Under the pieces are notes generated by a model. It did not search any database and was not told where the DNA came from. It was given only the letters and a program-made list of their open reading frames with translations. Below are positions 41,367 through 49,051 of a stretch of 55,378 nt of DNA, in pieces (the stretch's first letter is position 1; each line of letters opens with the position of its first letter). Made by a program: the position numbers and the translations under genes. The DNA comes from DATAXV01 sp036272915 (lineage in GTDB: Bacteria; Chloroflexota; Dormibacteria; Dormibacterales; Dormibacteraceae): assembly GCA_036272915.1 (NCBI GenBank), contig DATAXV010000147.1, positions 1-55,378 of the forward strand, given 5' to 3'.

Positions 41367-41828
41367 TCACTCCGCGGGTCTGAGCCTCACCACCGGGAGC
41401 TCCCGGTCCGTGCTCCGCTCGTAGGCGGCGAAGTTCGCGGCCGTCGAGGTTATCCAGCGCCAGCGTTCCTCCCGATCGGCCCCGTGCAACGACTCCGCCG
41501 TGACCCGCAGTCGTCTTCCACCGACCTCGATCCAGACGTCGTCGGGATGGGCTGCGAGGTTCCGGTACCAGGCCGGATGGCGGGCCGCGCCCCCGGCCGA
41601 CGCGATCACCAGCCAGGCGTCGTCGCCGTCCTTGAAGTACCGCAGCGGGACCACGCGCTCGGCCCCAGTCCTCGCTCCGGTCGTGATCAGGAGGAGCATC
41701 GGCGGGCCGAGGAGGCGGCCCCGGAACAGCCGATAGAGACGCACGTTGACGGCAAGGAACGAGGTCAGCAGCCGGCCCTTGGGAAACCAGCGGCCGCGCT
41801 TCCCCGGCGGCGTCATGCGGACGCTCAT
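41367..41828 (-). CDS. DDN-type F420-dependent (nitroreductase/deazaflavin) family protein
   Basis: The 153-residue protein matches the DDN/PF04075 split beta-barrel family: LYRLFRGRLLGPPMLLLITT, GARTGAERVVPLRYFKDGDD, WLVIASAGGAARHPAWYRNL, AAHPDDVWIEVGGRRLRVTA and YERSTDRELPVVRLRP. The motif 'LLLITTxGRxSG' followed by 'P..Y...GD....VAS.GG....P.WY.NL.A.P.V' is diagnostic. Members use the deazaflavin F420H2 (as Ddn of mycobacteria) or bind flavin to reduce quinones or nitro compounds. Ser/Tyr F420-binding residues cannot be verified by eye. It lies 12 bp after the coupling-protein gene on the same strand. Confidence 0.88.
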   Translation of the reverse strand: MSVRMTPPGKRGRWFPKGRLLTSFLAVNVRLYRLFRGRLLGPPMLLLITTGARTGAERVVPLRYFKDGDDAWLVIASAGGAARHPAWYRNLAAHPDDVWIEVGGRRLRVTAESLHGADREERWRWITSTAANFAAYERSTDRELPVVRLRPAE

Positions 41829-41840
41829 CGGGATCGGCCG

Positions 41841-43559
41841 TCAGGCCACGATCCGGGACGCCTCGGGAATGTAGGGCGTGGCCGCGCGGCGGCGCAGCTC
41901 GCGGTTCTTGAACCAGGGCCGCATCGCCAGCACCGCGGGTTGCAGGTAGTGGTAGAGCAGAAGCGCCGATCCCGGCCGCAGCTGCCGCGCAACCTCCGGC
42001 GGCAGCAGCTGGCGAAGCGAGGTGGTGTAGCTGTGGCCGTCACCCGAGCCGCTCGAGCTGTAGGTGAACTGGCGGTGGCGCTCCTGGCCAACCAGCTGGC
42101 TGGCCAGCTGGAGCGTCTGCATGTCGGCGATACCGCTGAGGAAGACCTTGGCACGGCTGTTGTTGATGATTGTCTCCGTCTGGTCCTGGTAGCGGGTGCG
42201 AATCTGCGCCATGTCCTGGAAGATCGCCATCACGGTGATGCCCTGGGAGTAGCCGGTGGAGAGGAACTGCGGGAGCCGCTCGATCGGCGCCGTGTTGGCC
42301 AGCTCGTCGAGGACCAGCAGCAGTGGCTGCGGGATCCGGCCCGTCGGCGTCTTCTGAGCGAGCCGCGTGGCCTGGTCGACGATCTGCTTGATGATGCCGA
42401 TGAAGAGCATCTGCAGCCGCTCCTGGTCCATCAGCGGGGCGACCAGGTAGAGCGTGTTCTCTCCGGTCAGCAGGAATTCCTTGGGATCGAGGTCGTTGCC
42501 CTCTGCCGACTCCGCGGCCTTGCGCTCGAGGAAGACCGAGAGCGTCCGCTGGGCGGTGCTGTAGCAGGAGCCACGCTCTCTCTCGGGCCGCTCCTGGATG
42601 CTCTGGTAGACCTCGATCGCCGCGGGGTCGCAGTCGGGCACCAGGCTCAGGGCGTGGCGCAGCGACTCACCGCTGCCGTCGTCGATCCAGGCGCGGAGCT
42701 CCTGGGTCGAGGCGCCGAGCTGGTCGGCGGCGTAGAGGCCGGAGGCGAGCAGGCGCCGCGCCGCGTCGCGCCAGTGGGCCCAGTCGGAGTCGCCGCCGCC
42801 CTTGCCCTTGTCGATGGCCGAGGAGAGCCAGTCGCCCATCCGCCAGGCGGCGTCGAAGTCGGCGCAGCCGGTGATCGGCGTCCAGCGCATCGATGGCAGA
42901 TCGGTGGCGCCGACCGGGTCGTAGACCATGGTCCGGCCCCTGCGCTGGCGCCAGCCGGCGGTGTTGTCGATCAGGTCGCGCTTGATGGAGATGGCGACCA
43001 CCGGGCCCTGCCACTCGAGGATGGCGGGGATGCACAGGCCTGAGGTCTTGCCGCTCTGGGTGGGTCCGAAGACCAGGGTCGAGGCACCCGGCTCGGCGGC
43101 GAGCAGGGACGGACCGCGCCACCCCAGCGTGAGCCGGCCGAGCTGACCCGGGGAGCTCACGATCAGGTTGGCGAGGTTGTAGAGGCTGCCCCAGGTCGCG
43201 TGCTGCGGCAGGCGGGCGCGCAGGGCGGGAACCGGGATCGATCCGCGCCACATACCCAAGCCGAGGACCGCGGGGATGGCGAGAAGGGCGACGCAGATCC
43301 CGACGATGGCCCAGAAGGTGGCGGGGTTGACGATGGTCGCGGCCCCCACCCAGTGCCACGGGAGGAACTGATGGCGGTCGGAGCCGAGGAAGCTCTGTAC
43401 GGCTACGACCGGCCAGCCGAGGAATCCGGTCGGGTGACCACCGGCGACCGTCGCCGCTAGCCAGAGGATGCCCCCTGAGCAGAACCAGACCGCCAGCAGT
43501 CCGACGCAGGCGAGGAGCTCGCGGACCGTGAAGCCCTGACCGCTCGATCCGGAGCTCAT
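41841..43559 (-). CDS. Type IV coupling protein (VirD4/TraG/TraD-type ATPase)
   Basis: Coupling proteins are hexameric inner-membrane ATPases that feed DNA-protein complexes into type IV secretion channels. The 572-residue protein has two N-terminal transmembrane segments (about 14-39 and 81-103), Walker A at residues 165-172 in LVFGPTQSGKTSGLCIP, the family motif VVAISIKRDLIDNTAGWR, Walker B LLLVLDELANTAPIERLP and the C-terminal region TVMAIFQDMAQIRTRYQDQ, then SRAKVFLSGIADMQTLQLAS. These are complete, so ATPase activity is likely. No relaxase, VirB4 or other T4SS subunit is adjacent. A hairpin-rich 467-bp region precedes it. Confidence 0.93.
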   Translation of the reverse strand: MSSGSSGQGFTVRELLACVGLLAVWFCSGGILWLAATVAGGHPTGFLGWPVVAVQSFLGSDRHQFLPWHWVGAATIVNPATFWAIVGICVALLAIPAVLGLGMWRGSIPVPALRARLPQHATWGSLYNLANLIVSSPGQLGRLTLGWRGPSLLAAEPGASTLVFGPTQSGKTSGLCIPAILEWQGPVVAISIKRDLIDNTAGWRQRRGRTMVYDPVGATDLPSMRWTPITGCADFDAAWRMGDWLSSAIDKGKGGGDSDWAHWRDAARRLLASGLYAADQLGASTQELRAWIDDGSGESLRHALSLVPDCDPAAIEVYQSIQERPERERGSCYSTAQRTLSVFLERKAAESAEGNDLDPKEFLLTGENTLYLVAPLMDQERLQMLFIGIIKQIVDQATRLAQKTPTGRIPQPLLLVLDELANTAPIERLPQFLSTGYSQGITVMAIFQDMAQIRTRYQDQTETIINNSRAKVFLSGIADMQTLQLASQLVGQERHRQFTYSSSGSGDGHSYTTSLRQLLPPEVARQLRPGSALLLYHYLQPAVLAMRPWFKNRELRRRAATPYIPEASRIVA

Positions 43560-44026
43560 GGGTTCGAGCCTTTATTCGGGGAGCCTCCACTTCGCCGTTG
43601 ACGCCGTCGAACGACGGCATGCGAGGGCGACATCTCCCGCTGAACGGCGCTGCGTGAGAGGTTGTGGCCCACCACAACCATTGTTCTCGTCGGCTGGTTA
43701 ATGGTGAGAGAAGGGTGCGCGAAATAACCGGTCAGTGTCGTGTGGTCGAGTGCGCTCGACTGTGTCCCGGACCGGTGCACAGCCGGGACAATCGTGAAGG
43801 ACGACGTGTGCAGATCGACAATCCGATCTCAGGTCGGGCGCCGTTGCCGTCATACCACAGTCGGAATGGAGCGAGCGGAGTCGCCGGTACTGTCCGCGGC
43901 CGTGACAGTGGCGGCAGGCGCTTGGCTGATTCGCGGCATAGTGAGACCCCAGCGGTCGACACAGTCATCGCGTCAGTCGCCGGGGTCCGATGTCAGTCGA
44001 CGTTCATGCAGCTACGCTGCGGTCGA
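43560..44026. other. Non-coding spacer with three hairpins upstream of the coupling protein
   Basis: No gene is recognised on either strand. Three inverted repeats lie close together: GGTTGTGG-ccca-CCACAACC (43660-43679), GTCGAG-tgcg-CTCGAC (43745-43760) and TGTCCCGG-N12-CCGGGACA (43763-43790). A GTGAGAG heptamer occurs at both ends of the first hairpin region (43654-43660 and about 43705-43711). The layout fits a promoter/operator or a transfer-origin-like site for the coupling protein. The remainder (43800-44026) has nothing I can support. Confidence 0.45.
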
Positions 44027-45202
44027 TCACATCCCGATGCCGTCGGCCTCCGGCTGTGGGGCTTCTCGTGCCGGTGGCGTCGGGGGTCTGAAGAAGTCAG
44101 CCGAGATGGGGGCCTCTCGCCTGGCGGCCCGGCCGGACTCGAATTGTGGGAGGTGGATGTGCTCCATCGCGTTCTCGCGCTTCTCCTTGAGCCATGCCAT
44201 CCCGAATCTGCCGGCCGCTCCGGTCGCCCAGACGTACGCCCCGGCCTTCCCGGCGCCGTAGAGCACCCTCGTCGCCCTCCACGCCGCCTTGGCCTCGATC
44301 TTGGCCTTCTCCGTCTCGACCTGGTTTGGACTCATCCGCTGGTCGGCGAGATCCTCGCTCCCGATGGCGACCCTCTGGCGAGTGTCGACGAGGCGCATCT
44401 GGACCTGCGTCACGGCCTTGATTCCATCGAGGCGGCCCAGCTGGACCTGGTCACCCCGCTGCTGCCGGGCGTTGATGCCGACCTCGTCGTCCTCCATCGC
44501 CTGGAAGGCCTCGCGCAGGGGCTCGCCGATCCGGGCCTCCTCCGCTGCCGGATCGTCCAGGTGCCCCCGGAGTTCGGATCGATCACCACCTAGCGCGAGG
44601 AATCCGGCGAGTTCCGGGGCCTCGGCGCCGAATTGCGCGAGATGCGCCGCGGTCAGAGCCCGGTCGCTGTCGTTGCCGCTGATCGTGTGCAGTCCCATCA
44701 CGATCGTCTCCGCGGCGGCGGTGCGGCGGCGATGAATCACGGAGGGAGGCTGCTCGGCGAGCTCAGACATACCCAGCTCTGTGAGCATTCCCTCGCGAAC
44801 GTGGGGATCGGTCATGTACGCCGCGCCGAAGGCGGCCCTCGTCGGATCTCCGGATCCCAGGCGCTGCCGCATGGCCGCCCCGAGGACGGAGTCGACGGCG
44901 CTCGCCAGCTCCGGTGTCGGCTCTGGCGCGCCGCGCCGCCGGAAGTGGTTGACGAGCGCCGTCGCGGTCGCCGGGCTCATCTCGGCGACACCGTCGTGGA
45001 TGCGGACGCCGCCACGAGTCTCGGGGGCGATCACCACGGTCGGCGTCTCGCCGGCGTCGAGCCTTCCCAGCGCGTTGACCGCGACGCTGCCGTAGACGGC
45101 CCGGAAGCCACCCTCCATGAAGTGCTGCAGCGCCGCGAGGTCGGCCTGGTCCATGAGGTCCCGCACCTGGTCCGGCCGGAGCCTCGACATGTCAATGGCC
45201 AT
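44027..45202 (-). CDS. Hypothetical protein upstream of the coupling protein
   Basis: The 391-residue protein is mostly helical and polar (LRPDQVRDLMDQADLAALQH, GVRIHDGVAEMSPATATALV, HVREGMLTELGMSELAEQPP, LVDTRQRVAIGSEDLADQRM). Near the C-terminus is one hydrophobic stretch (VLYGAGKAGAYVWATGAAGR) and then a Pro-rich tail (FFRPPTPPAREAPQPEAD). It could associate with the membrane at its end. No family is recognised. Its ATG overlaps the stop of the upstream gene (TGATG), so the two are coupled. The C-terminal Pro-rich tail could be a partner-binding segment, but this is inference only. Confidence 0.55.
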   Translation of the reverse strand: MAIDMSRLRPDQVRDLMDQADLAALQHFMEGGFRAVYGSVAVNALGRLDAGETPTVVIAPETRGGVRIHDGVAEMSPATATALVNHFRRRGAPEPTPELASAVDSVLGAAMRQRLGSGDPTRAAFGAAYMTDPHVREGMLTELGMSELAEQPPSVIHRRRTAAAETIVMGLHTISGNDSDRALTAAHLAQFGAEAPELAGFLALGGDRSELRGHLDDPAAEEARIGEPLREAFQAMEDDEVGINARQQRGDQVQLGRLDGIKAVTQVQMRLVDTRQRVAIGSEDLADQRMSPNQVETEKAKIEAKAAWRATRVLYGAGKAGAYVWATGAAGRFGMAWLKEKRENAMEHIHLPQFESGRAARREAPISADFFRPPTPPAREAPQPEADGIGM

Positions 45203-45654
45203 CAGGCCTCACCTCCCATCGCGTAAATACGCTCCGCGACCTCGTTGATCATCCCCGAGATCGCGTGCTCCTCCTCCGGGCCGCCCTTGGGAAGCGCGTT
45301 GAGCCGGCGATACGCCTGCTGTGCGCGGTCCAGCCGAGCCTCGGCGACGAGGTCCCGTCCCCATCCCCAGGCGAAGATCTCGTCGGCCTGGTCGAGCAGC
45401 CCGGAATCGCGGGTCGGCTCGTACTTGCGGTCCATCTCGACGAACGTCGGAAGCTCGCGCAGAGCCGAGGCCGTTGAACGGACCTCCTCGGCGACGACCT
45501 CGTTGTCCGACTCGGAGATCATGGACTCTATCTGGCTGGCGACGGCCTCGATCGCGTCTCCGGAGAGCTGTCCGGACCGGACCTGCGCCGCAGCCTCGTC
45601 GTATATCCGGTTCGCCCTAGGGCGGACATCGCCGGATCCGTTCATAACTGCCAT
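45202..45654 (-). CDS. Small helical hypothetical protein, coupled to the next gene
   Basis: The 150-residue protein (from ATG 45654; ATG 45645 is also possible) is acidic and helical: ANRIYDEAAAQVRSGQLSGD, AIEAVASQIESMISESDNEV, TASALRELPTFVEMDRKYEP, ARLDRAQQAYRRLNALPKGG and GMINEVAERIYAMG. It resembles no family I recognise; the heptad-like spacing suggests a coiled-coil or helical bundle. It overlaps the 391-residue gene by TGATG. Both precede the coupling protein on the same strand, so the three may form one module. Confidence 0.5.
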   Translation of the reverse strand: MAVMNGSGDVRPRANRIYDEAAAQVRSGQLSGDAIEAVASQIESMISESDNEVVAEEVRSTASALRELPTFVEMDRKYEPTRDSGLLDQADEIFAWGWGRDLVAEARLDRAQQAYRRLNALPKGGPEEEHAISGMINEVAERIYAMGGEA

Positions 45655-45704
45655 CGCCGGAAGCCTAGGAAAGCTTGGCGGACAGGGCGCGGACGATGAG
45701 CCGG

Positions 45705-46073
45705 TCAGCCGGGCTCCTCGACGATCAGCGGCAGGGGGAGGTTCTCCGGCCATGCCTCGGCGTCGATGGCGGCGAGCAGCTCCTCGACCCGGAGGACCAG
45801 TGGCTCCAGGCGGAGCCCATGGTGGTCGGGCAGGTACGGGCGGAGATACCCGATACCGCCAGCCCACTTGTTGTGGGCTCCCCTTCGATTGCGCCGCTGG
45901 TAATGGATGCAGCCGGCGGCGACCTGGATCAGGCCCTTGTAGAAGCCCCGGTCAGGACCCCAGCGATCGGGCATCCAGACCTCCTCCCAGGCCTCATGGG
46001 CGTCCCAGTAGCGGCCCTCGTTGAAGAGCCGCACACCTTTCCCAGGCGACATCCCGACCATCTCACCACGCAC
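45705..46073 (-). CDS. DUF309 domain protein
   Basis: The 122-residue protein shows the DUF309 signature GVRLFNEGRYWDAHEAWEEV, GFYKGLIQVAAGCIHYQRRN, and GAHNKWAGGIGYLRPYLPDH. The family is a small helical fold built around a conserved 'F N x G x Y x E A H E x W E' motif and has no established catalytic activity that I know of. GTG/ATG starts at 46073 or ATG 46058 are possible. It lies 19 bp downstream of the DHA2 exporter and 50 bp upstream of the small helical gene on the same strand. Confidence 0.88.
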   Translation of the reverse strand: MRGEMVGMSPGKGVRLFNEGRYWDAHEAWEEVWMPDRWGPDRGFYKGLIQVAAGCIHYQRRNRRGAHNKWAGGIGYLRPYLPDHHGLRLEPLVLRVEELLAAIDAEAWPENLPLPLIVEEPG

Positions 46074-46092
46074 CGCGAAGGGTGCGCGGTCC

Positions 46093-48279
46093 TCACTCTC
46101 CTGGGGGTAGCGGTCCCGCGCCGGCGGTGGCGAGGCCCGGTGCCGCGGGGATCGCGCCTGGCCCCCATGCCGTCTGGGCGGTGATCGCGGGGGACGCCGC
46201 GCGACCGGCCGTGCCGGCTGCGGCGAGGATGATCGCGACCACGGTCGCGGCGGGGAAGGCGGTCACATCCAGGCAGAGGTGGGGCATGACCTCGCGGTCC
46301 GCGGCGGCGCGGTCGTTGGGCCGTCCACCCTCCTCCAGCGTGACCCGGAGGCTGCGCAGATGCCGTGCCTGGAGCCGCTCGTACTCGGAGTCGAGGACGA
46401 CCCCGCCGGATCGCGTGGCCAGGTTGAGCGCGAGGTCCCGTATCCCCTCGGGCGGCGACGAGGCGGTGGCCAGCAGTCCGGCGATGAGCTGGAGCGCCTC
46501 GCTGCGCGCGGCCGTGTCGGTGGCCAGCGCCACCCGGAGCGATTCGGCAAGGCCCTCGGCGTCCCCAGTGAGGTCGAGGAGTGGCAGCCGGAGGCCCTCG
46601 GCGACTCCACGGGCGATGGTGCGTGCGGTGGGCGTCGGGCCGGAGGCGATGGTGACGAGCACATCGTTAACAACGGCGGGGGCGGGCTCCTGGGTCCGCT
46701 CCGGCTCGGCGGTGGTGTCGCGACGCAGGGCGAGGCTGACCACGGCGCCCAGGGCCATCACCGCGATGGCCAGGATCAGGGTCGGGTGCAGGGCCTGGGT
46801 GAAGCCGTGGTGGAAGACCTGGTCGCCCAGGTGCTGGAGAACCGCCACGTAGCGGGCGGGCACGCTCTTCGGGATCGGGAAGGATCCCGCCGTCCCCTGC
46901 AGGCCGCTGCTGGCAGCGGCGGTGATGCCGGCCACGAACCGGCTCCGCAGCTCGCCCGGGAGCCCGCCGCTCCGCTGGACGGCCTGATCGTGGAGGGTGA
47001 CCGTGAGGCGGTTCTGGAGGAGCGCGCCGACGGCGGCGCTGCCGATGACTCCGCCCAGCTGTCGGGTGGTGGTGATGATGCCGGAGGCGGCGCCGACCAG
47101 CTGCGGCTTGATCGTGCGCATGGCCACCGTCTGCAGCGGGGCGAAGACGAAGCCCATGCCCAGGCCGGCCAGGAGGAGCCCGGGGAGGAGCGTCCAGCGA
47201 CCGGCGTCGGCCTGGGCGAGCACGTCGATAACGACCATGCCGCCGCTGAACAGGGCGAGGCCGCCGAAGAGGAGGAACCTCCCTCCGATGCGGTCGACCA
47301 GGCGTCCCGCCAGCGGGGCGATGAGCAGCGCGATCACGGACATGGGTGCCGACGTCAGCCCGGCGTCGAAGGCGCTGAGGCCGATCACCGACTGCAGGAA
47401 GATCTGAAGGGGGAGGAAGAGGCCGAGCATCCCGAACTGGAGCGCGGCGCCGACCACGTTGGCGACGGCGAAGTTTCGGTTGCGGAGCACCGCGAAGGGG
47501 ACCAGCGGCTCACCCGACTGGTGGGTCGCCTGCCAGGCGGAGAAGGCGACGAGCAGGACGACCCCGGCGCCGATGATGGCGGGGATCGAGATCGGTCCCG
47601 TGATCGTGCCCCAGGAGTAGTGCTGGCCTTCGATCAGGGAGAAGACGATGGCGACCAGCCCGGCGGTGGCGAGGAGCACCCCGAAGAGGTCGAGCCGGTG
47701 CCGGCGGTCGGAGCGGAGGTCGGGCATGACCAGGCCGGCCAGGACCAGGGCGATCACGCAGATCGGGACGTTGACGAAGAAGATCCAGCGCCAGTCGACG
47801 TACGTGACCAGGAAGCCGCCGGCGACGGGGCCCGCGACCGGGGCGGCACCGACGACCGCGCCCCAGACGCCGAAGGCGGCGCCGCGGCGGCGGGCCGGGA
47901 AGATGACCGTGATCGTGCTCAGGGTCTGCGGCGTGAGGAGCGCGCCGCCCACGCCCTGCACGGCCCTGGCCGCGATCAGCTGGGTGGCGTCGTGGGAGAG
48001 GCCGCAGGCGACCGAGGCAAGGGTGAAGAGGGCCATGCCGCCCAGGAAGAGCCGCTTCCGGCCGACGATGTCGCCGAGCCGTCCGCCGGTGATCAGGAGG
48101 ACGGCGTAGACGAGGGTGTAGGCGTTGACGACCCAGAGCACCTCGTCGAGGCTCGCGCCGAGCCCGCGCATCATGCCCGGGATGGCCACGTTCACGATCG
48201 TGGTGTCGAGAAGGATCATGAAGAAGCCCAGGCAGAGCGAGATCAGCACCACCCAGGGGTTGCCGCGGAGACGGGTCAT
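46093..48279 (-). CDS. DHA2-type MFS exporter with fused C-terminal kinase-like domain
   Basis: The first about 525 residues form a complete 14-helix EmrB/QacA exporter: FMILLDTTIVNVAIPGMMRG, DEVLWVVNAYTLVYAVLLIT, GGRLGDIVGRKRLFLGGMAL, ARAVQGVGGALLTPQTLSTI, the motif-C region GAAPVAGPVAGGFLVTYVDW and RWIFFVNVPICVIALVLAGL. About 195 extra residues follow. They start VLVTIASGPTPTARTIARGV and AEGLRLPLLDLTGDAEGLAE, and later HLCLDVTAFPAATVVAII, which resembles cytidylate-kinase-like proteins but with a degenerate P-loop. Its ATG overlaps the PadR stop (ATGA), so both are co-translated. Homologues extrude lipophilic drugs. Confidence 0.88.
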   Translation of the reverse strand: MTRLRGNPWVVLISLCLGFFMILLDTTIVNVAIPGMMRGLGASLDEVLWVVNAYTLVYAVLLITGGRLGDIVGRKRLFLGGMALFTLASVACGLSHDATQLIAARAVQGVGGALLTPQTLSTITVIFPARRRGAAFGVWGAVVGAAPVAGPVAGGFLVTYVDWRWIFFVNVPICVIALVLAGLVMPDLRSDRRHRLDLFGVLLATAGLVAIVFSLIEGQHYSWGTITGPISIPAIIGAGVVLLVAFSAWQATHQSGEPLVPFAVLRNRNFAVANVVGAALQFGMLGLFLPLQIFLQSVIGLSAFDAGLTSAPMSVIALLIAPLAGRLVDRIGGRFLLFGGLALFSGGMVVIDVLAQADAGRWTLLPGLLLAGLGMGFVFAPLQTVAMRTIKPQLVGAASGIITTTRQLGGVIGSAAVGALLQNRLTVTLHDQAVQRSGGLPGELRSRFVAGITAAASSGLQGTAGSFPIPKSVPARYVAVLQHLGDQVFHHGFTQALHPTLILAIAVMALGAVVSLALRRDTTAEPERTQEPAPAVVNDVLVTIASGPTPTARTIARGVAEGLRLPLLDLTGDAEGLAESLRVALATDTAARSEALQLIAGLLATASSPPEGIRDLALNLATRSGGVVLDSEYERLQARHLRSLRVTLEEGGRPNDRAAADREVMPHLCLDVTAFPAATVVAIILAAAGTAGRAASPAITAQTAWGPGAIPAAPGLATAGAGPLPPGE

Positions 48280-48896
48280 GGGTTCACCTCTTCGTCCGCT
48301 TCCGCGGTGGGGTCGTTCTTGAGGTGGGGCACCCAGGTGAGCGCCCCACTTCGGATGTCGTCGATCAGCGAACGGAGCCAGGCCAGCTCGGCCCGGCGCA
48401 TCATCAGCGAGTACTCGTCCTCGACCAGGTAGGCGCGCGGTATCTCACCCTGAGCGAGGTGCGCCCGCACCCGCTCATGGGCGGCGATGTCCCCCTCCAG
48501 CCAGACGGCGCGCTGCCAGAGCATGGTGGCGGCGGTCTCCGGCCCCCGGTTGTGCATGAAGGCCAGCGCGGCGCCGAACCGCGGGTACTCGTGCTGCACG
48601 CGGGAGAGCGACCCGTCGATCCACTCGGAGAGATGGTCCTTTCCCGCTTCCGTGATCCGGTAGACGGTGCGTTCCGGCCGGCGTCCCTGGCGCTCGGTCT
48701 CGAGCGGCTCGACGAGGCCGGCCCTGACCAGGCGGTCGACGGTGTGATAGAGCGATCCGCCCTTGACCTTGACGTGCTCGTCGAGGCGCCGGTTCCGGAT
48801 CGTCTGCTTGATCTCGTACGGATGCATCGGATGCTCGGCCAGAAGGCCGAGAATCGCGAGTCCGAGGGGTGTCTGAGCGGAGATACCAGGGTCCAT
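48276..48896 (-). CDS. PadR-family transcriptional regulator
   Basis: PadR repressors bind palindromic operators through a winged helix and often respond to phenolics or drugs. The 206-residue protein has LGLAILGLLAEHPMHPYEIK, VKGGSLYHTVDRLVRAGLVE, ETERQGRRPERTVYRITEAG and then a C-terminal dimerisation domain (EYPRFGAALAFMHNRGPETA, LEGDIAAHERVRAHLAQGEI, SLMMRRAELAWLRSLIDDI). This is the AphA/PadR subgroup. Its ATGA overlap with the exporter suggests that it controls its own operon. A perfect palindrome lies 7-22 bp upstream of its ATG. Confidence 0.92.
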   Translation of the reverse strand: MDPGISAQTPLGLAILGLLAEHPMHPYEIKQTIRNRRLDEHVKVKGGSLYHTVDRLVRAGLVEPLETERQGRRPERTVYRITEAGKDHLSEWIDGSLSRVQHEYPRFGAALAFMHNRGPETAATMLWQRAVWLEGDIAAHERVRAHLAQGEIPRAYLVEDEYSLMMRRAELAWLRSLIDDIRSGALTWVPHLKNDPTAEADEEVNP

Positions 48897-48902
48897 AAGG
48901 AT

Positions 48903-48920
48903 TAGTCCACGTGGACTATA
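48903..48920 (-). promoter_or_regulatory. PadR operator palindrome overlapping -10 box
   Basis: TAGTCCACGTGGACTA (48903-48918) is a perfect 16-bp palindrome just upstream of the padR ATG (48896). On the minus strand the sequence TATAGT (48920-48915) is a -10 box that shares four bases with it. Repressor binding would block the promoter, consistent with autoregulation of padR and the exporter. Confidence 0.65.
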
Positions 48921-49051
48921 CCATATGGATTAGCCCGTGCGGCGCAGGCGTCGCCGCAACCGGGCCGGCCCTGCCGCTCGACCGATCTGCGTAGCGATGC
49001 GACGCGGCATCCGGCCCGGGTCGAGTCCGGGCCGGACCGGTCGCGTCGCGG

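Noticed and set aside
43560..43575. GGTTCGAGCC, resembling a tRNA T-arm
   Set aside because: No matching D-arm, anticodon arm or acceptor stem could be built around it.
43664..44593. 309-codon plus-strand open frame across the hairpin-rich spacer
   Set aside because: It runs antisense into the 391-residue gene and its first part has no protein-like pattern.
46279..48432. 717-codon plus-strand open frame opposite the DHA2 exporter
   Set aside because: Composition dominated by Glu/Gly/Asp/Arg, as expected from the complement of a membrane-protein gene. No family pattern.
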